Source: Corella eumyota (Eukaryota; Chordata; Ascidiacea; Phlebobranchia; Corellidae). From it: a stretch of DNA of 64,000 nucleotides. A program made the position numbers and the translations under genes. Shown here piece by piece: positions 1-9,766 of this stretch (the stretch's first letter is position 1; each line of letters begins with the position of its first letter). Under the pieces are notes generated by a model, which saw only the letters and a program-made list of their open reading frames with translations, was not told where the DNA came from and did not search any database. The stretch covers positions 1,426,001 to 1,490,000 of the forward strand of contig OY720098.1 of the NCBI GenBank assembly GCA_963082875.1, read 5' to 3'.

Positions 1-3000
1 GAAGTGTATAAAGTTTAAGATTACAAATTTCGTGCGAAATATATTTTACTCAATACTGCGATCTAACGGAACAAAAATTTGACAAACTAATTTAAACAAA
101 TGCTAAAATAGTTACTATTTTTTTAGTAAATAAATAAAAAATAAAAATGTGAACTATTAAATAAAAAACATAACTTAACATGAGTAATTTAAAAATAGTA
201 AAACCCATGAATAAATTAATATTACATAAAAACAATATTAAAAAGTTTTTACTAAAGTTGAATTGCCACTTTGAGGCAGGAAAGAGCAAATGTAATTTTT
301 GTAATTATGTAATCAATAAAAAATGTCCCAGAAAGTTATATCGAATGCATACTTGTTAAAACAATAAAATAAAATTATTTTTACATAAAAGTTTTTTAAA
401 AGTTGCATAAAAAATGTTGATTAAAAAGTGTATTTATTTTATTCTAATTTTATAAAATTATTGATTATCTAAACTGTTTAAGGATTGTTGTTTTAACAAT
501 TAAAAGGCATTGTTTCAGAGCGCGCCCTTTATTCGACACAATGAACGCTTCCTTGTTGCAGTCACGTCCACCTTTGGTTTGAGGTTGACCCGTCGACCGG
601 CGGCCGTTTTTCATTTTTTAGCGAAGCCTGCGACTCGTCTAGACTCGTCACGTGACCTATGTTTAAGTCACTTACGAATTCACCTCGAACTGTTTCGCCG
701 AATTTGCTCCTTTTTCTCTCGCCTCTCTCGAATCGCACCGGGTTCTCTCTCACTTTCTTTCATGAGCATGCACAAGCGTTTCCATCAAATTCCTAATTTT
801 TTAGATCAATTTAAAATTTAATTCTTAAAATTTGTAATAATCAAAATAAAAATTTATTTAAAATAAATTAACATTTTAAAGATTTTTTGTTTTAATTTAT
901 ATAATATAAGTTATACCTTTATGTTAAACATGACATTTTATTATTTTAATTTGTTTTTTAATAATTTTTTTTATAAATTTATTTAATTTTTGAATCGAAC
1001 ATCCTAAGTACAAACCTACGTGTCGACCTGCGTTATTTTCAACCTTTTTCTTTTATTAAAATCGCCTTTTTCTTTTATTCATGTAAACTTGTCTCTCGTT
1101 TTGTTAAATTGCGCAATATGACAATCTTATATTTTATTTGATTGCTCATATTGAGATATTAAAATATGTAGGCCAAGAGCGAATTACAGGTTAATACCCT
1201 GGGTTGTATTGTTAGGTTATTAGGTTTTAAACCCTTTTTACATTTAATGCCCATAACAAAACAAAATCTTTTAAAAAAACACATCAGCTGATTTTTAACA
1301 TAAAGAAAAATAATTTTTAAATCCATTACCCCAACATTTTATAAAGTTATATTTATTTTGGATATTAAAGTTTTAAAAAAAAGTATTTAAAAAACTTTAA
1401 TAATTTATAGAATTTTAATATTTTTAAAAACAACTATTTTATATTATTTGTAATATTAAATTTATTTAAAATATACGTTCTTACTAAAAAATTTTAGAAA
1501 TCATTAAACTTATCACGATCTATAAAATATATTCTATAAAAAAACTAGTTTAAATAAAATAAAAATTAAAAAACGTTTATAAAACATAAACATTTTTTGG
1601 CGTGATTTGAAATGAAATATAATATTTAAATATTTTAAAAGCATGAAATGCCATAAAAATAGCTTACACAGAAATCACATTAAAAGTTTAGCTTGTTTGT
1701 TATATAGAATACCATCAGCACAAAATGTGTTGTTTTAGTCCTGAAAAGGCAGCAAATATAAACGATTCTAGCTCGTTGTTCTAAGGCCCAACCGCAGACA
1801 CACGCTTAATATGCCAGCAGCCTCTACCTAACATTAAAATGTTCGAGGTGCGCTCAGCTACTCGCTAAGGCCTTATTCTTTATTTAAGCCTTGTTTGTTG
1901 AAAGAGAAAAACGTAGGCCCGGCTTAGATTCTTTCTTATGTCTGTGCTAGGCAAGGCCGCTGTTCAATGAATGGTTCTCTTTTAAGGTTTTTTCTCAATT
2001 TACGTGACGTTCGGCAAGAGAACAGCAGACATTAAGAGGTGGACTTGTATAAGGGTCAGGTCGAGATGTTATTAAACAAGTAGTTACCGGTCAAATGTGT
2101 ATATTTAAATTACACGGGAACCAATTAGTGTTAAGATATGTATCTAAACATAGCTAAGGTTATATGCCAGTATATTTAGTATACTAACTAGGTCAACGGT
2201 TAAATAAGTTATATAACGTGGCACGCTTTACCGGTGTATGCAAACGTGCATGCAATATTAGTTATTGCCTATATATTAGTTCTTTAAAACCTGGTGCAAA
2301 TACCTTTCGTAGAGTAAGTGAAGTTTGGCTACGGATTGGAAAAGAGTTGCTTTCGATTGGTGACGTCATTGCTTCATAATGTCACAATGTATTTTGGGAA
2401 CTATAACGTAATTGTAATCAACTTGAAATTTGATATTTTAGCACTTTTCTACCGCCCCGTTTTTATTCTAAACTTGTATTTGATATTCATTCAGTTTCTG
2501 GTTTATTATTCTGGTGTAAGGGGTGGTTCAGTCGTTTTGAAGGGAGGGGGTTTTACATGTTTAAGACTAGACAAAAAACGTGTTGGAATTCAGAATCGAT
2601 TTTTAATTTTTTTTGTCTATCAATGTCAAGTGTTAAATGTTTAAAAGTTGCGTTGAATTAAACAATTTATTTTAGGCAAGACATTACGTAAGATAGTTTT
2701 AGGCTTTTAAACGTTTTTGTAACAAACGCCATTTTTGTTCGAAAAATTTGAATATATATAAATTTAAATTTTTATATATGAATAAAAAAAAAAAATTAGA
2801 CATTTTATTACAAAAAACTTGTATATATATTTAAAACTGTCTTTTTTTATTTAAAATTGTGTTACTAAAGGCCACTAATACAAATATTATTATCTTTTTT
2901 AATTTTTAGAGGAAAAATCTATTTTATTTTAATGTCTGGAAAAAAGAAATTTCACTTAAACCAGATAAAGTTTAAGTTAAAAATACCTGAGATCTATTTC

Positions 3001-5990
3001 CTGCACAAGGTAAGGTATGTGTCCATGTAAACATGATTTTTAATGTTAAAAATAGGATGTATTTGTAAGCTAAAATAAAGACAGAATTATTATCTATGAA
3101 TTGGGTTGTAAAATTAAACTACAGTTATGGGGTTTTGATAAAATTTGGCAAAACTAAAAATAATATTTTTATCATAAAAATATCCTTAAAATTAGTTGAG
3201 CAAAATATCATTCCCTAAAAATCAAATAATAAATTCTATAACTTATGTTATAAACATTTTTATAATAGAATACATTACTTAAATGTACTTTTTTATATAT
3301 ATCTAAAGTTTTATATTTTTGTTTAAATATATATTATTATTGATAGAATTTATAAAAAAATTGTAACTTTAAACTTTAATTTTATATAAAAAGCAATTTT
3401 TGTATAGATTTTAGGCAATTATTACACAAACAAATTTAATATTTACTTTAGATTAACTTTAGAAATTGATGAAATTTGTATTTGTTTTAATTCTTTTGTT
3501 TAAATATTTCTTTAATGATGCAGCAAGTTTTTAGCCTTAAGTGCATTGTCATTATTGTTTGTGACGTCACTTATTCGATTGTTACGTCAGGTTTGATTGC
3601 ACGCTTAGCTGATCATACATGGCACCGTAATATTGGTTTATTATGACGTGATTATAGGTTTTGTGTGGTCATGAAACTTGTGAAAGCAATTTTAGTTTGG
3701 GTTGGAATATTTTTTCTTGAAAATTTTAGTTGTTGTTTTAGGTTGTATATAATATTTTTAGTTTTTTTTAAGGTTTATTTATTTATAAATGGAAAAATAC
3801 GTTAAAAATTAATTAAATGCCATCCAATTCACGAATAAATTGTCACAATTAATAGTTTAAAAAAAAACATTTTAAAAAGATAGTCCTAAAATTAATAAAA
3901 TTTTTGTAATTTATATTTTTAAAATATTAAAACTTAAAAATTTAAAAACTAAAAATTTTAAAACTGAGTTATTTTAGTAGTTGATGCATTTATTATTAGC
4001 ATTTTTAAATTGTTTTTCCAATTTAATTTGACTTCACATTGAAATTTAAAACAGACATTGCTATTTGGAAATTCCCAAATAAAAAAAAAAAAAACAGAAA
4101 AAATGTCAAATTGTTATTCTTGTTTGGTTGTTGTTGATTTTCTCTTTGTTAAAAAACGTTTTTTTGGTTTCTAAATTCAAGAAAATTTGCAAAAAGTAAT
4201 TTAACTATAATGGGTTTAAAAATAAATTAAAGATATTCTCTTAAACATTTTTTAATAACGTTTTTGCGAATATTTTGATATTAAATAATGCATAAAAAGG
4301 CCTTAAAGTGTTTTTTATTTTTTTGTAATTTTTCACCCAAAAATTCTGTTTAACAACAAACAAACGGCAGATGTAACTCACAATCGTCTTTCTTTGAACT
4401 TCAGACAATCCCTCTGTGACGTAGGTTTAGCACACGTCACCATTGTCTAACGATTTAGCTTGATTGATGTCACTAAAACCTCTTATGGGTTAAAAAATCG
4501 TGGCGTTCCAATTTTCGGTTAGGTCCGGCTCGGTCTTATGTTGAAATCGCGCGGTTTCGCGTTTCTAACCCTTTACCAACCGTAACACACAATCACACGA
4601 CCAACGCGAGTCTAAATAGACGTGTATCGTCGCTGAAGAGTTACCATAAAGAGAGAGCTTAGAGTGAATGTGGTTTTTGAGCATAAGCAGACGCAAGCTA
4701 CCTAGTCTATGCCTCGATGTCAAGTACTTTAAACTGTTCAACAGACAGCCAGGAATTCGAATTCTAGTTTTTATACCCAGACAAAATTCTCCCTTTATGA
4801 CTCAATACTCGGTAATCTGTTATTTTATCTTCCTATACAAGCGCCTAGAATCGTTAAATAAACATATATGGAAAAAAGAAAGTCCAAAAACACATTTTTA
4901 AGTAAATTTGACCTTAATTATAAATAACATTTGACCTTCTACTATAGGTTACAATATTTTTTATTCATTTTGACAATTTAAAATTTAAATAAAACTTAAT
5001 TTTTTTACAAAACTTCATCAAAATAATATTTTTATATTATTATTTTTGCAATGACGTCACTAGTCACGTGACCACGGAACGTAATTACCAAACAAAACAC
5101 GAAAACTTTGAATACATCAACAAAACTTATCTGAAAAATTACAAATTCAAATTTTTAAATTTGTGTATTGATTTAAAGTTTAGTGTTTTTAAAAACACGG
5201 TTTTGTGTTGTAGCGGCTCCACCCATTATGACGAGATAATGTGGTATTGTTTGGTATTTGTGACGCAGTTGGAATTCGTCTTAGTTTATATATATACGTC
5301 ACAAAAAGTTTTAACCAATAACGTTCTTAGTAGACATTACTTAAATATATATATTTAACTAAGCTATAGTGACGCTAATAAAATATATTTTGACGTCATA
5401 CGTGGTGGAGTTTTATAAGTTAAACAAAAATCAAACTAAGAAAAAAAAAAAATTTTAAGTAAAAAATTTTGTTTTTTAAATTAAATAAAGCAGAAATAAA
5501 GACTAGGAGAATATTAAAATGGCTAAAACTTGACAACTTTTTGTTTATTGAATATTTTTAATTGTGGTAGTTGTTGGTGTGAAAAGATATAATTAAAAAC
5601 AATTATTAATTTAACTCCTTTTTGTTATTGCTTGGAATTTTTTTGGTGTTTTTTTTAGATGTTGCAAAATAGTTTAATTGTTTTTCAAAACAGTTTTAGC
5701 GTTTTTGTGTAAAATTGAGATAAAATGTATTTTTAAATAGTTATAAATATTTTTTGTTATTGCCTAAAAAAAAGAAAAAAACAAAATAATTTTGTTTTTG
5801 ACGGTTGTCATACTAAATTACTACGAGTAGAAAATTGCGTTTAGTTAAAAAATATAAAAATTAAAACTGTATTTTAAAAATACAAAAAATGTTAGATTTT
5901 AGTTCATTTTTCAAACATGATTAATATTTTTTAAAAGCAAAAAGGTAATATAGGTTATAAGGATGTATAGTATGGCTTAAAATTTTGTTA
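1..5990. other. AT-rich noncoding region upstream of the microRNA cluster
   Basis: I recognise no protein gene in this stretch. Most of it is A/T homopolymer-rich. Several patches are richer in G+C and CpG, at about 510-770, 1720-2340, 4380-4900 and 5050-5300. They contain palindromes such as CACGTG (near 650 and 5065) and TGACGTCA (2361, 3562, 5052, 5391). Open frames in these patches are short and show no family motif. The patches could be promoter or enhancer DNA, or 5' exons of the plus-strand primary transcript carrying the microRNAs downstream, but nothing seen here proves transcription. Confidence 0.5.
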
Positions 5991-6004
5991 TGTTATTTTA
6001 AAGT

Positions 6005-6215
6005 TTTCATCAATTGTGGTTATTTTTAGGTAAATTTGTATTTTTTTAAGAAATTTTATGGTTATTGTTAGGTCAACTTGTGTTTTTTATAAAAAATTTG
6101 TTATGTTTTTTTTTTGATAGTCTACATCAATTAAGGTTATTTTTTAAGTAAAAGTGTTTTTTAAAGTTTTTTTTATGGTTATTGTTAGGTCAACTTGTGT
6201 TTTCTATTTTTAAAG
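6005..6215. repeat. Two-copy tandem repeat, period about 117 bp
   Basis: The phrase CATCAATT-GGTTATTTTT recurs at about 6008 and 6125, and ATGGTTATTGTTAGGTCAAC recurs at about 6058 and 6175. This gives a tandem duplication of roughly 117 bp with small differences. It lies just upstream of the 47-bp minisatellite. No function is suggested. Confidence 0.7.
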
Positions 6216-6442
6216 CTTTTTTTTCTTAAATAAATATATTTGAGTGATTTTTTATCACGTATCGACTAGACTTACTCATATGACCAAAATATTGATTTCG
6301 TCTGTCTGCTGCTTCCGTATGTAAACGCTTTTTAACCCTGGCTCCTGTCCAATATAAACAGAACCATTCTCATTTTTGCTTCTTTTTCTATAATTTTTAA
6401 CATGTGGTTAATTATAGGTGACGTGAATTTTCTGTAGAATTA

Positions 6443-7243
6443 GGTTCAAGGGTGAATATGGGACAAGTATAAGCTATCTGTTAACACTGGGTTTAAGGGT
6501 GAATATGGGATAAATATAAGCTATCTGTTAACACTGGGTCCAAGGGTGAATATGAGACAAATATAAGCTATCTGTTAACACTGGGTCCAAGGGTAAATAT
6601 GGGACAAGTATAAGCTATCTGTTAACACTGGGTCCAAGGGTAAATATGGGACATGTACAAGCTATATGTTAACACTGGGTTCAAGGGTAAATATGGGGCA
6701 TGTATAAGCTATCTGTTAACATAGGGTTTAAGGGTGAATATGGGACATGTATAAGCAATCTGTTAACATAGGGTTTAAGGGTAAATATTGGACATGAATA
6801 AGCTATCTGTTAACACTGGGTTCAAGAGTAAATGTGGGACATGTATAAGCTATCTGTTAACACTGGGTCCAAGGGTGAATATGGGGAATGTATAAGCTAT
6901 CTGTTAACACCGGGTTCAAGGGTGAATATGGGACAAGTATAAGCTATCTGTTAACACTGGGTTCAAGGGTTAATATTGGACATGTATAAGCTATCTGTTA
7001 ACACTGGGTTCAAGGGTAAATATGGGATATGTATAAGCTACCTGTTAACACTGGGTTCAAGGGTGAATATGGGACATGTATAAGCTATCTGTTAACACTG
7101 GGTTCAAAGGTGAATATGGGACATGTACAAGCTATATGTTAACACTGGATTCAATGGTAAATATGGGATATGTATAAGCTATCTGTTAACACTGGGTTCA
7201 AGAGTGAATATGGGACATGTATAAGCTATCTGTCTGTTAATAC
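6443..7243. repeat. 47-bp minisatellite, about 17 units, related to a SINE tail
   Basis: A unit of 47 bp repeats about seventeen times with only scattered point differences. Each unit contains AAGCTATCTGTTAACACTGG followed by GTTCAAGGGTGAATATGGGAC. The same word order (AAGCTATCTGTAAAC, GGGCTCAAGGGCGAATA) occurs in the 80-bp tail unit of the tRNA-derived SINE family at 50.1-50.8 kb. The minisatellite therefore looks like a truncated SINE tail that was amplified in tandem. It lies about 600 bp upstream of the mir-100-like hairpin. Confidence 0.9.
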
Positions 7244-7473
7244 TAAACCCTAATGGGTCAAAATCCTGGTTATAAATGTGAATATGAAACTTTAGGTAAA
7301 AATAATTAGTTATTCCATTGCATTACTTCTGATTAATAAATTTTGCTGCGTTTAAAGTTTTAAATAAAGTACTTAACCATCTAAAAAAAGTATCATAACA
7401 ACGTAAAGTTATTATTCTTATTATTATTGTCACAATTTCCTTAAATTTTAACTTTTTTTTTATTATTTTTCAG

Positions 7474-7554
7474 ATTCGAAGATTTGATTTTGCAATTGTA
7501 GACTCTGGTTCGTATTTTCATGTTCAGCACCCAGTACCCAAAGCTTTTGTTTAA
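7474..7554 (+). other. Possible terminal exon of an unidentified plus-strand transcript
   Basis: A strong acceptor (a T-rich tract ending TTATTTTTCAG) is followed by 26 open codons and TAA. The peptide begins IRRFDFAIVDSG and ends HPVPKAFV. The acceptor quality and mixed composition stand out from the surrounding AT-rich DNA. I found no upstream exon that joins it, and I do not recognise the peptide. It may instead be a noncoding exon of the primary microRNA transcript, since the first hairpin begins about 280 bp downstream. Confidence 0.2.
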
Positions 7555-7594
7555 ACAAAAACTGTAAAAAAAACTCCGTGGTTAATTATCTTAC

Positions 7595-7735
7595 TTTGGT
7601 ATTGATTTAGGGAGAACCCTAGGTAGGTAAGCTGTGTCTGGGGATAACGTTCCTGGGTAAGTAAACTGTGCTTCAAATAACGTAGGTAAGTTGTGCTCAG
7701 GGATGACGTAAGCTGTGCTTGGGTATGACGTCACA
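7595..7735. repeat. Short imperfect tandem repeat, about four units
   Basis: The motif GGTAAGCTGTG(T/C)T-GGGAT(A/G)ACGT recurs about every 30-40 bp, near 7627, 7658, 7683 and 7708. The last unit ends in a TGACGTCA palindrome at 7726-7733. The array is G+C-richer than its flanks and lies directly upstream of the microRNA hairpins, so a regulatory role is possible but not shown. Confidence 0.5.
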
Positions 7736-7832
7736 TTTTTGCCCCCCAAAAAACGTCGGTTATGGTAAAAACATAAAAAAAATTAAAAATTTATTAATTC
7801 ACTTTTTTAAAATCATTCTTTTTGGAGCTATA

Positions 7833-7926
7833 TCGTTAAGCTGCCACTCACTTACTTGTTCTTGTGTTCTTTGAATTAACAAGTCTCAAGCTCGAGTTTA
7901 TGGGTGTCTGACTCGACGAACTTACG
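7833..7926 (+). ncRNA. mir-100/99-like microRNA hairpin with a diverged 5p arm
   Basis: The 3p arm at 7887-7908 starts CAAGCTCGAG and continues TTTATGGGTGTC. This closely resembles the passenger strand of bilaterian mir-99/mir-100, which begins CAAGCTCG and ends in a TATGGGT-type tail. The facing arm at 7845-7866 (CACTCACTTACTTG then TTCTTGTG) pairs with it: CACTCA against TGGGTG, ACUUG against CGAGU, and CUUG against CAAG. The loop is about 20 nt, and the flanking CGTTAAG and CTTACG extend the lower stem. The usual miR-100 guide (AACCCGTAGATCC) is absent from the 5p arm. Position, on the same strand about 250 bp before let-7, matches the ancestral mir-100/let-7/mir-125 order. From memory, a Ciona microRNA called mir-1473 sits next to let-7 and mir-125 and could be this one; I cannot verify that here. 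Confidence 0.75.
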
Positions 7927-8149
7927 TCATACTGCGTCATTTGCTGACGTCAGCAATTAGTTGACAACAAATTCATGCTACTATATTTATTTAAAAATTG
8001 TGTAGTTTCTTAGATTTTTAAACATCATTAATATTTAATAAGTTAACAAATTAATTTAACGTTTTTTTTTAAGTATTTATTGCGCTTTGCTTGTGAAGTG
8101 AAGGGTCTAAGGTTCAAAGCTCGTTAAACCTATTTGGAATCTGTATGAA

Positions 8150-8232
8150 CTATTCACGTATGAGGTAGTAGGTTGTATAGTTTAAACTATCTCGAAGATA
8201 ACTATGCAGCCCTCTAACTTAGCTGTGTTGGT
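8150..8232 (+). ncRNA. let-7: let-7 microRNA precursor
   Basis: Positions 8161-8182 match canonical let-7a at all 22 nucleotides, starting TGAGGTAGTAGG and ending TTGTATAGTT. About 17 nt downstream, the 3p arm at roughly 8200-8223 (AACTATGCAGCCCTCTAAC...) pairs with it through Watson-Crick and G-U pairs. CACG before the mature strand and TGTG after the star strand extend the stem. let-7 is a deeply conserved bilaterian regulator of developmental timing that acts by binding 3' UTRs through seed GAGGUAG. Its partners on the same strand are a mir-100-like hairpin about 250 bp upstream and mir-125 about 590 bp downstream, so the three are probably processed from one polycistronic primary transcript. 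Confidence 0.97.
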
Positions 8233-8528
8233 TTACTATCAACTCGAATTAGTTAGTTTTCTATATTTTTAATAGTTTGGTTATTACGAGTTTGTTAAAA
8301 TGTTTTTAGCGTTTTTATTGGCGTTTTTTTAGCTCATTTTTTTGCAAGATTTTTGCTTTTGGGCGTTTTGTTTTTTATTGTAAAATACTTGGTCACACAA
8401 CAGTGTTGTGCAAGGATTTTTTTTGCTAGTCATTTTTGCTAGAGTTGTAATATTAACCCTGGATCAAACTAACATTAATTTAACCTTATTTATTTTATAG
8501 TGTTAGGTTTTGTATTTTATTAAGAAAA

Positions 8529-8645
8529 GTGTGCTGTTGTGTTTGAGCTATTCGTAAGCGCCGGGCACAAAGACGCAATTTGTGTGGCTTGAACCCGAAA
8601 CTTTTCGGCTGGTAGTTTAATGCCATGACCAGTTTGTTACACTAA
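8529..8645 (-). repeat. tRNA-derived SINE-2 copy between let-7 and mir-125
   Basis: Read on the minus strand, this copy runs from a head containing GGTCATGGCATTAAA through GTTTCGGGTTCAAGCC (a tRNA box-B-like motif) to a tail GCGCTTACGAATAGCTCAAAC. It shares head, box B and tail with the copies near 28.4, 40.0, 44.3 and 50.1 kb. It lies between the let-7 and mir-125 hairpins and so is probably carried inside the primary microRNA transcript in antisense orientation. Confidence 0.75.
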
Positions 8646-8734
8646 TGAACGTTAATTTATTTACTGCGGAATTGAATGTACTTTTTACATTTTAACATCG
8701 CCATCTAACGAGAGAACATATTTAGGAATACTAT

Positions 8735-8815
8735 TCGGTAGGTGATGTCCCTGAGACCCTAAAACGTGAAGAAAAATGCCACGGTTTATGATCTCGGGTT
8801 ATTTACCTTTCGATT
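8735..8815 (+). ncRNA. mir-125: mir-125 microRNA precursor
   Basis: The mature strand at 8748-8769 starts TCCCTGAGACCCTAA, identical to miR-125 over its first 15 nt including the whole seed. It differs from the vertebrate form only at positions 16-18 and ends GTGA like it. The 3p arm at about 8780-8801 (ACGGTTTATGATCTCGGGTT) pairs with it: CCC against GGG, GAGA against UCUC, and AAC-GUG against CAC-GUU. GGTGAT upstream pairs with ATTTACC downstream to extend the stem. miR-125 is the metazoan lin-4 family member normally clustered with let-7, as found here. The 3' changes lie outside the seed and should preserve target choice. Confidence 0.93.
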
Positions 8816-8829
8816 TATCCTCAATTTGG

Positions 8830-9766
8830 GTAAAATGGAATGTTGTTTTTATTGTGTCACATTTTGTGTCGCAAAACTACAAGTTTTGCCGTAAAATTTT
8901 TTTTTTTTTTGTTAAAAATAAGGGTAATATGCATTTTTTTGTGTGTAACTTACCCTAAGAAATGTTAAAATATTTAGTTTGAACTTTACTAATTAGGCTA
9001 CCTCCTATTATTATTATAGTTAATTTTTAAAAGTTTTTTTTCATTTTTATTTCTTTACTTTTATTCATTTTTTGATTTTTATGATCCTTTATTAATATTT
9101 AATACTCTTTTTAATTTTAATAAACATTAAATTTACCTTCAGTATAAAATTATTTATTTTCAATTATATTGGAACAAAATATAATATAACAAAGAATATA
9201 TGTGATAATATAGTGATTTAAAATCTAATGCACACAAAAAATAAGGCGATAATTCAATTAAAATGCGCTTCAACACAAAAGTATTATCACCAATAAAATA
9301 TTTACACAACCAGCCAACTATTGTCGCCATTTTTATTTTAATGGCAATGCAGTAAAATATTTACTTTATATTCAACAAGATATGTTGTGATTAAACAATG
9401 GTATTCTGTTACAGAACAAATATCACGTGATATGTTTACTTTATTGTTCAACTGACAGACTACTAGTTTTGTAAAACAGAAATAAAAATCTAAGATTAAC
9501 TTGATTTTTAAGCCTTTAAAAGAATTAAAATTTGTTCTTTTAAATAGAATTAGGTTAGTAACAAAATATAACACCAATCTTAATAATTAAAACTGCATTT
9601 AATTTACATTTTTCGCTGTATTTTTGATTATCTAGCCGACTGACAAAAAATGTCGCTGTTAAGCCAGTCAGCAAAGTTAGGCTACTCGCAAAATCAATAT
9701 TTACATTTTTATCAGGTGCTGTTGCAAGGTTAAACCAATAAATAAAGTTTAATCTCTGCATACATT
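8830..9766. other. Convergent spacer between the microRNA locus and kinase copy 1
   Basis: This spacer has no gene. The left part is T-rich. From about 9150 it becomes the downstream flank of kinase copy 1, because the same sequence recurs beyond copies 2 and 3 (from about 13190 and 18950). The plus-strand microRNA transcript and the minus-strand kinase transcript must both end in or near it. Confidence 0.6.
9360..9470 (-). promoter_or_regulatory. Conserved 3'-flank block of kinase copy 1 with CACGTG
   Basis: This block (GTGATTAAACAATGG... TATCACGTGATATGTTTA) is repeated downstream of all four kinase copies. CACGTG is at 9424-9429, 338 bp beyond the stop codon. It is either conserved 3' UTR or a downstream regulatory element. 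The function is inferred only from conservation. Confidence 0.45.

Noticed and set aside
510-821. 103-codon open frame in a CpG-rich patch at the left end
   Set aside because: The frame exists on both strands because the patch is G+C-richer and stop-poor. No domain, no convincing splice partners and no codon signature were seen; it reads better as regulatory DNA.
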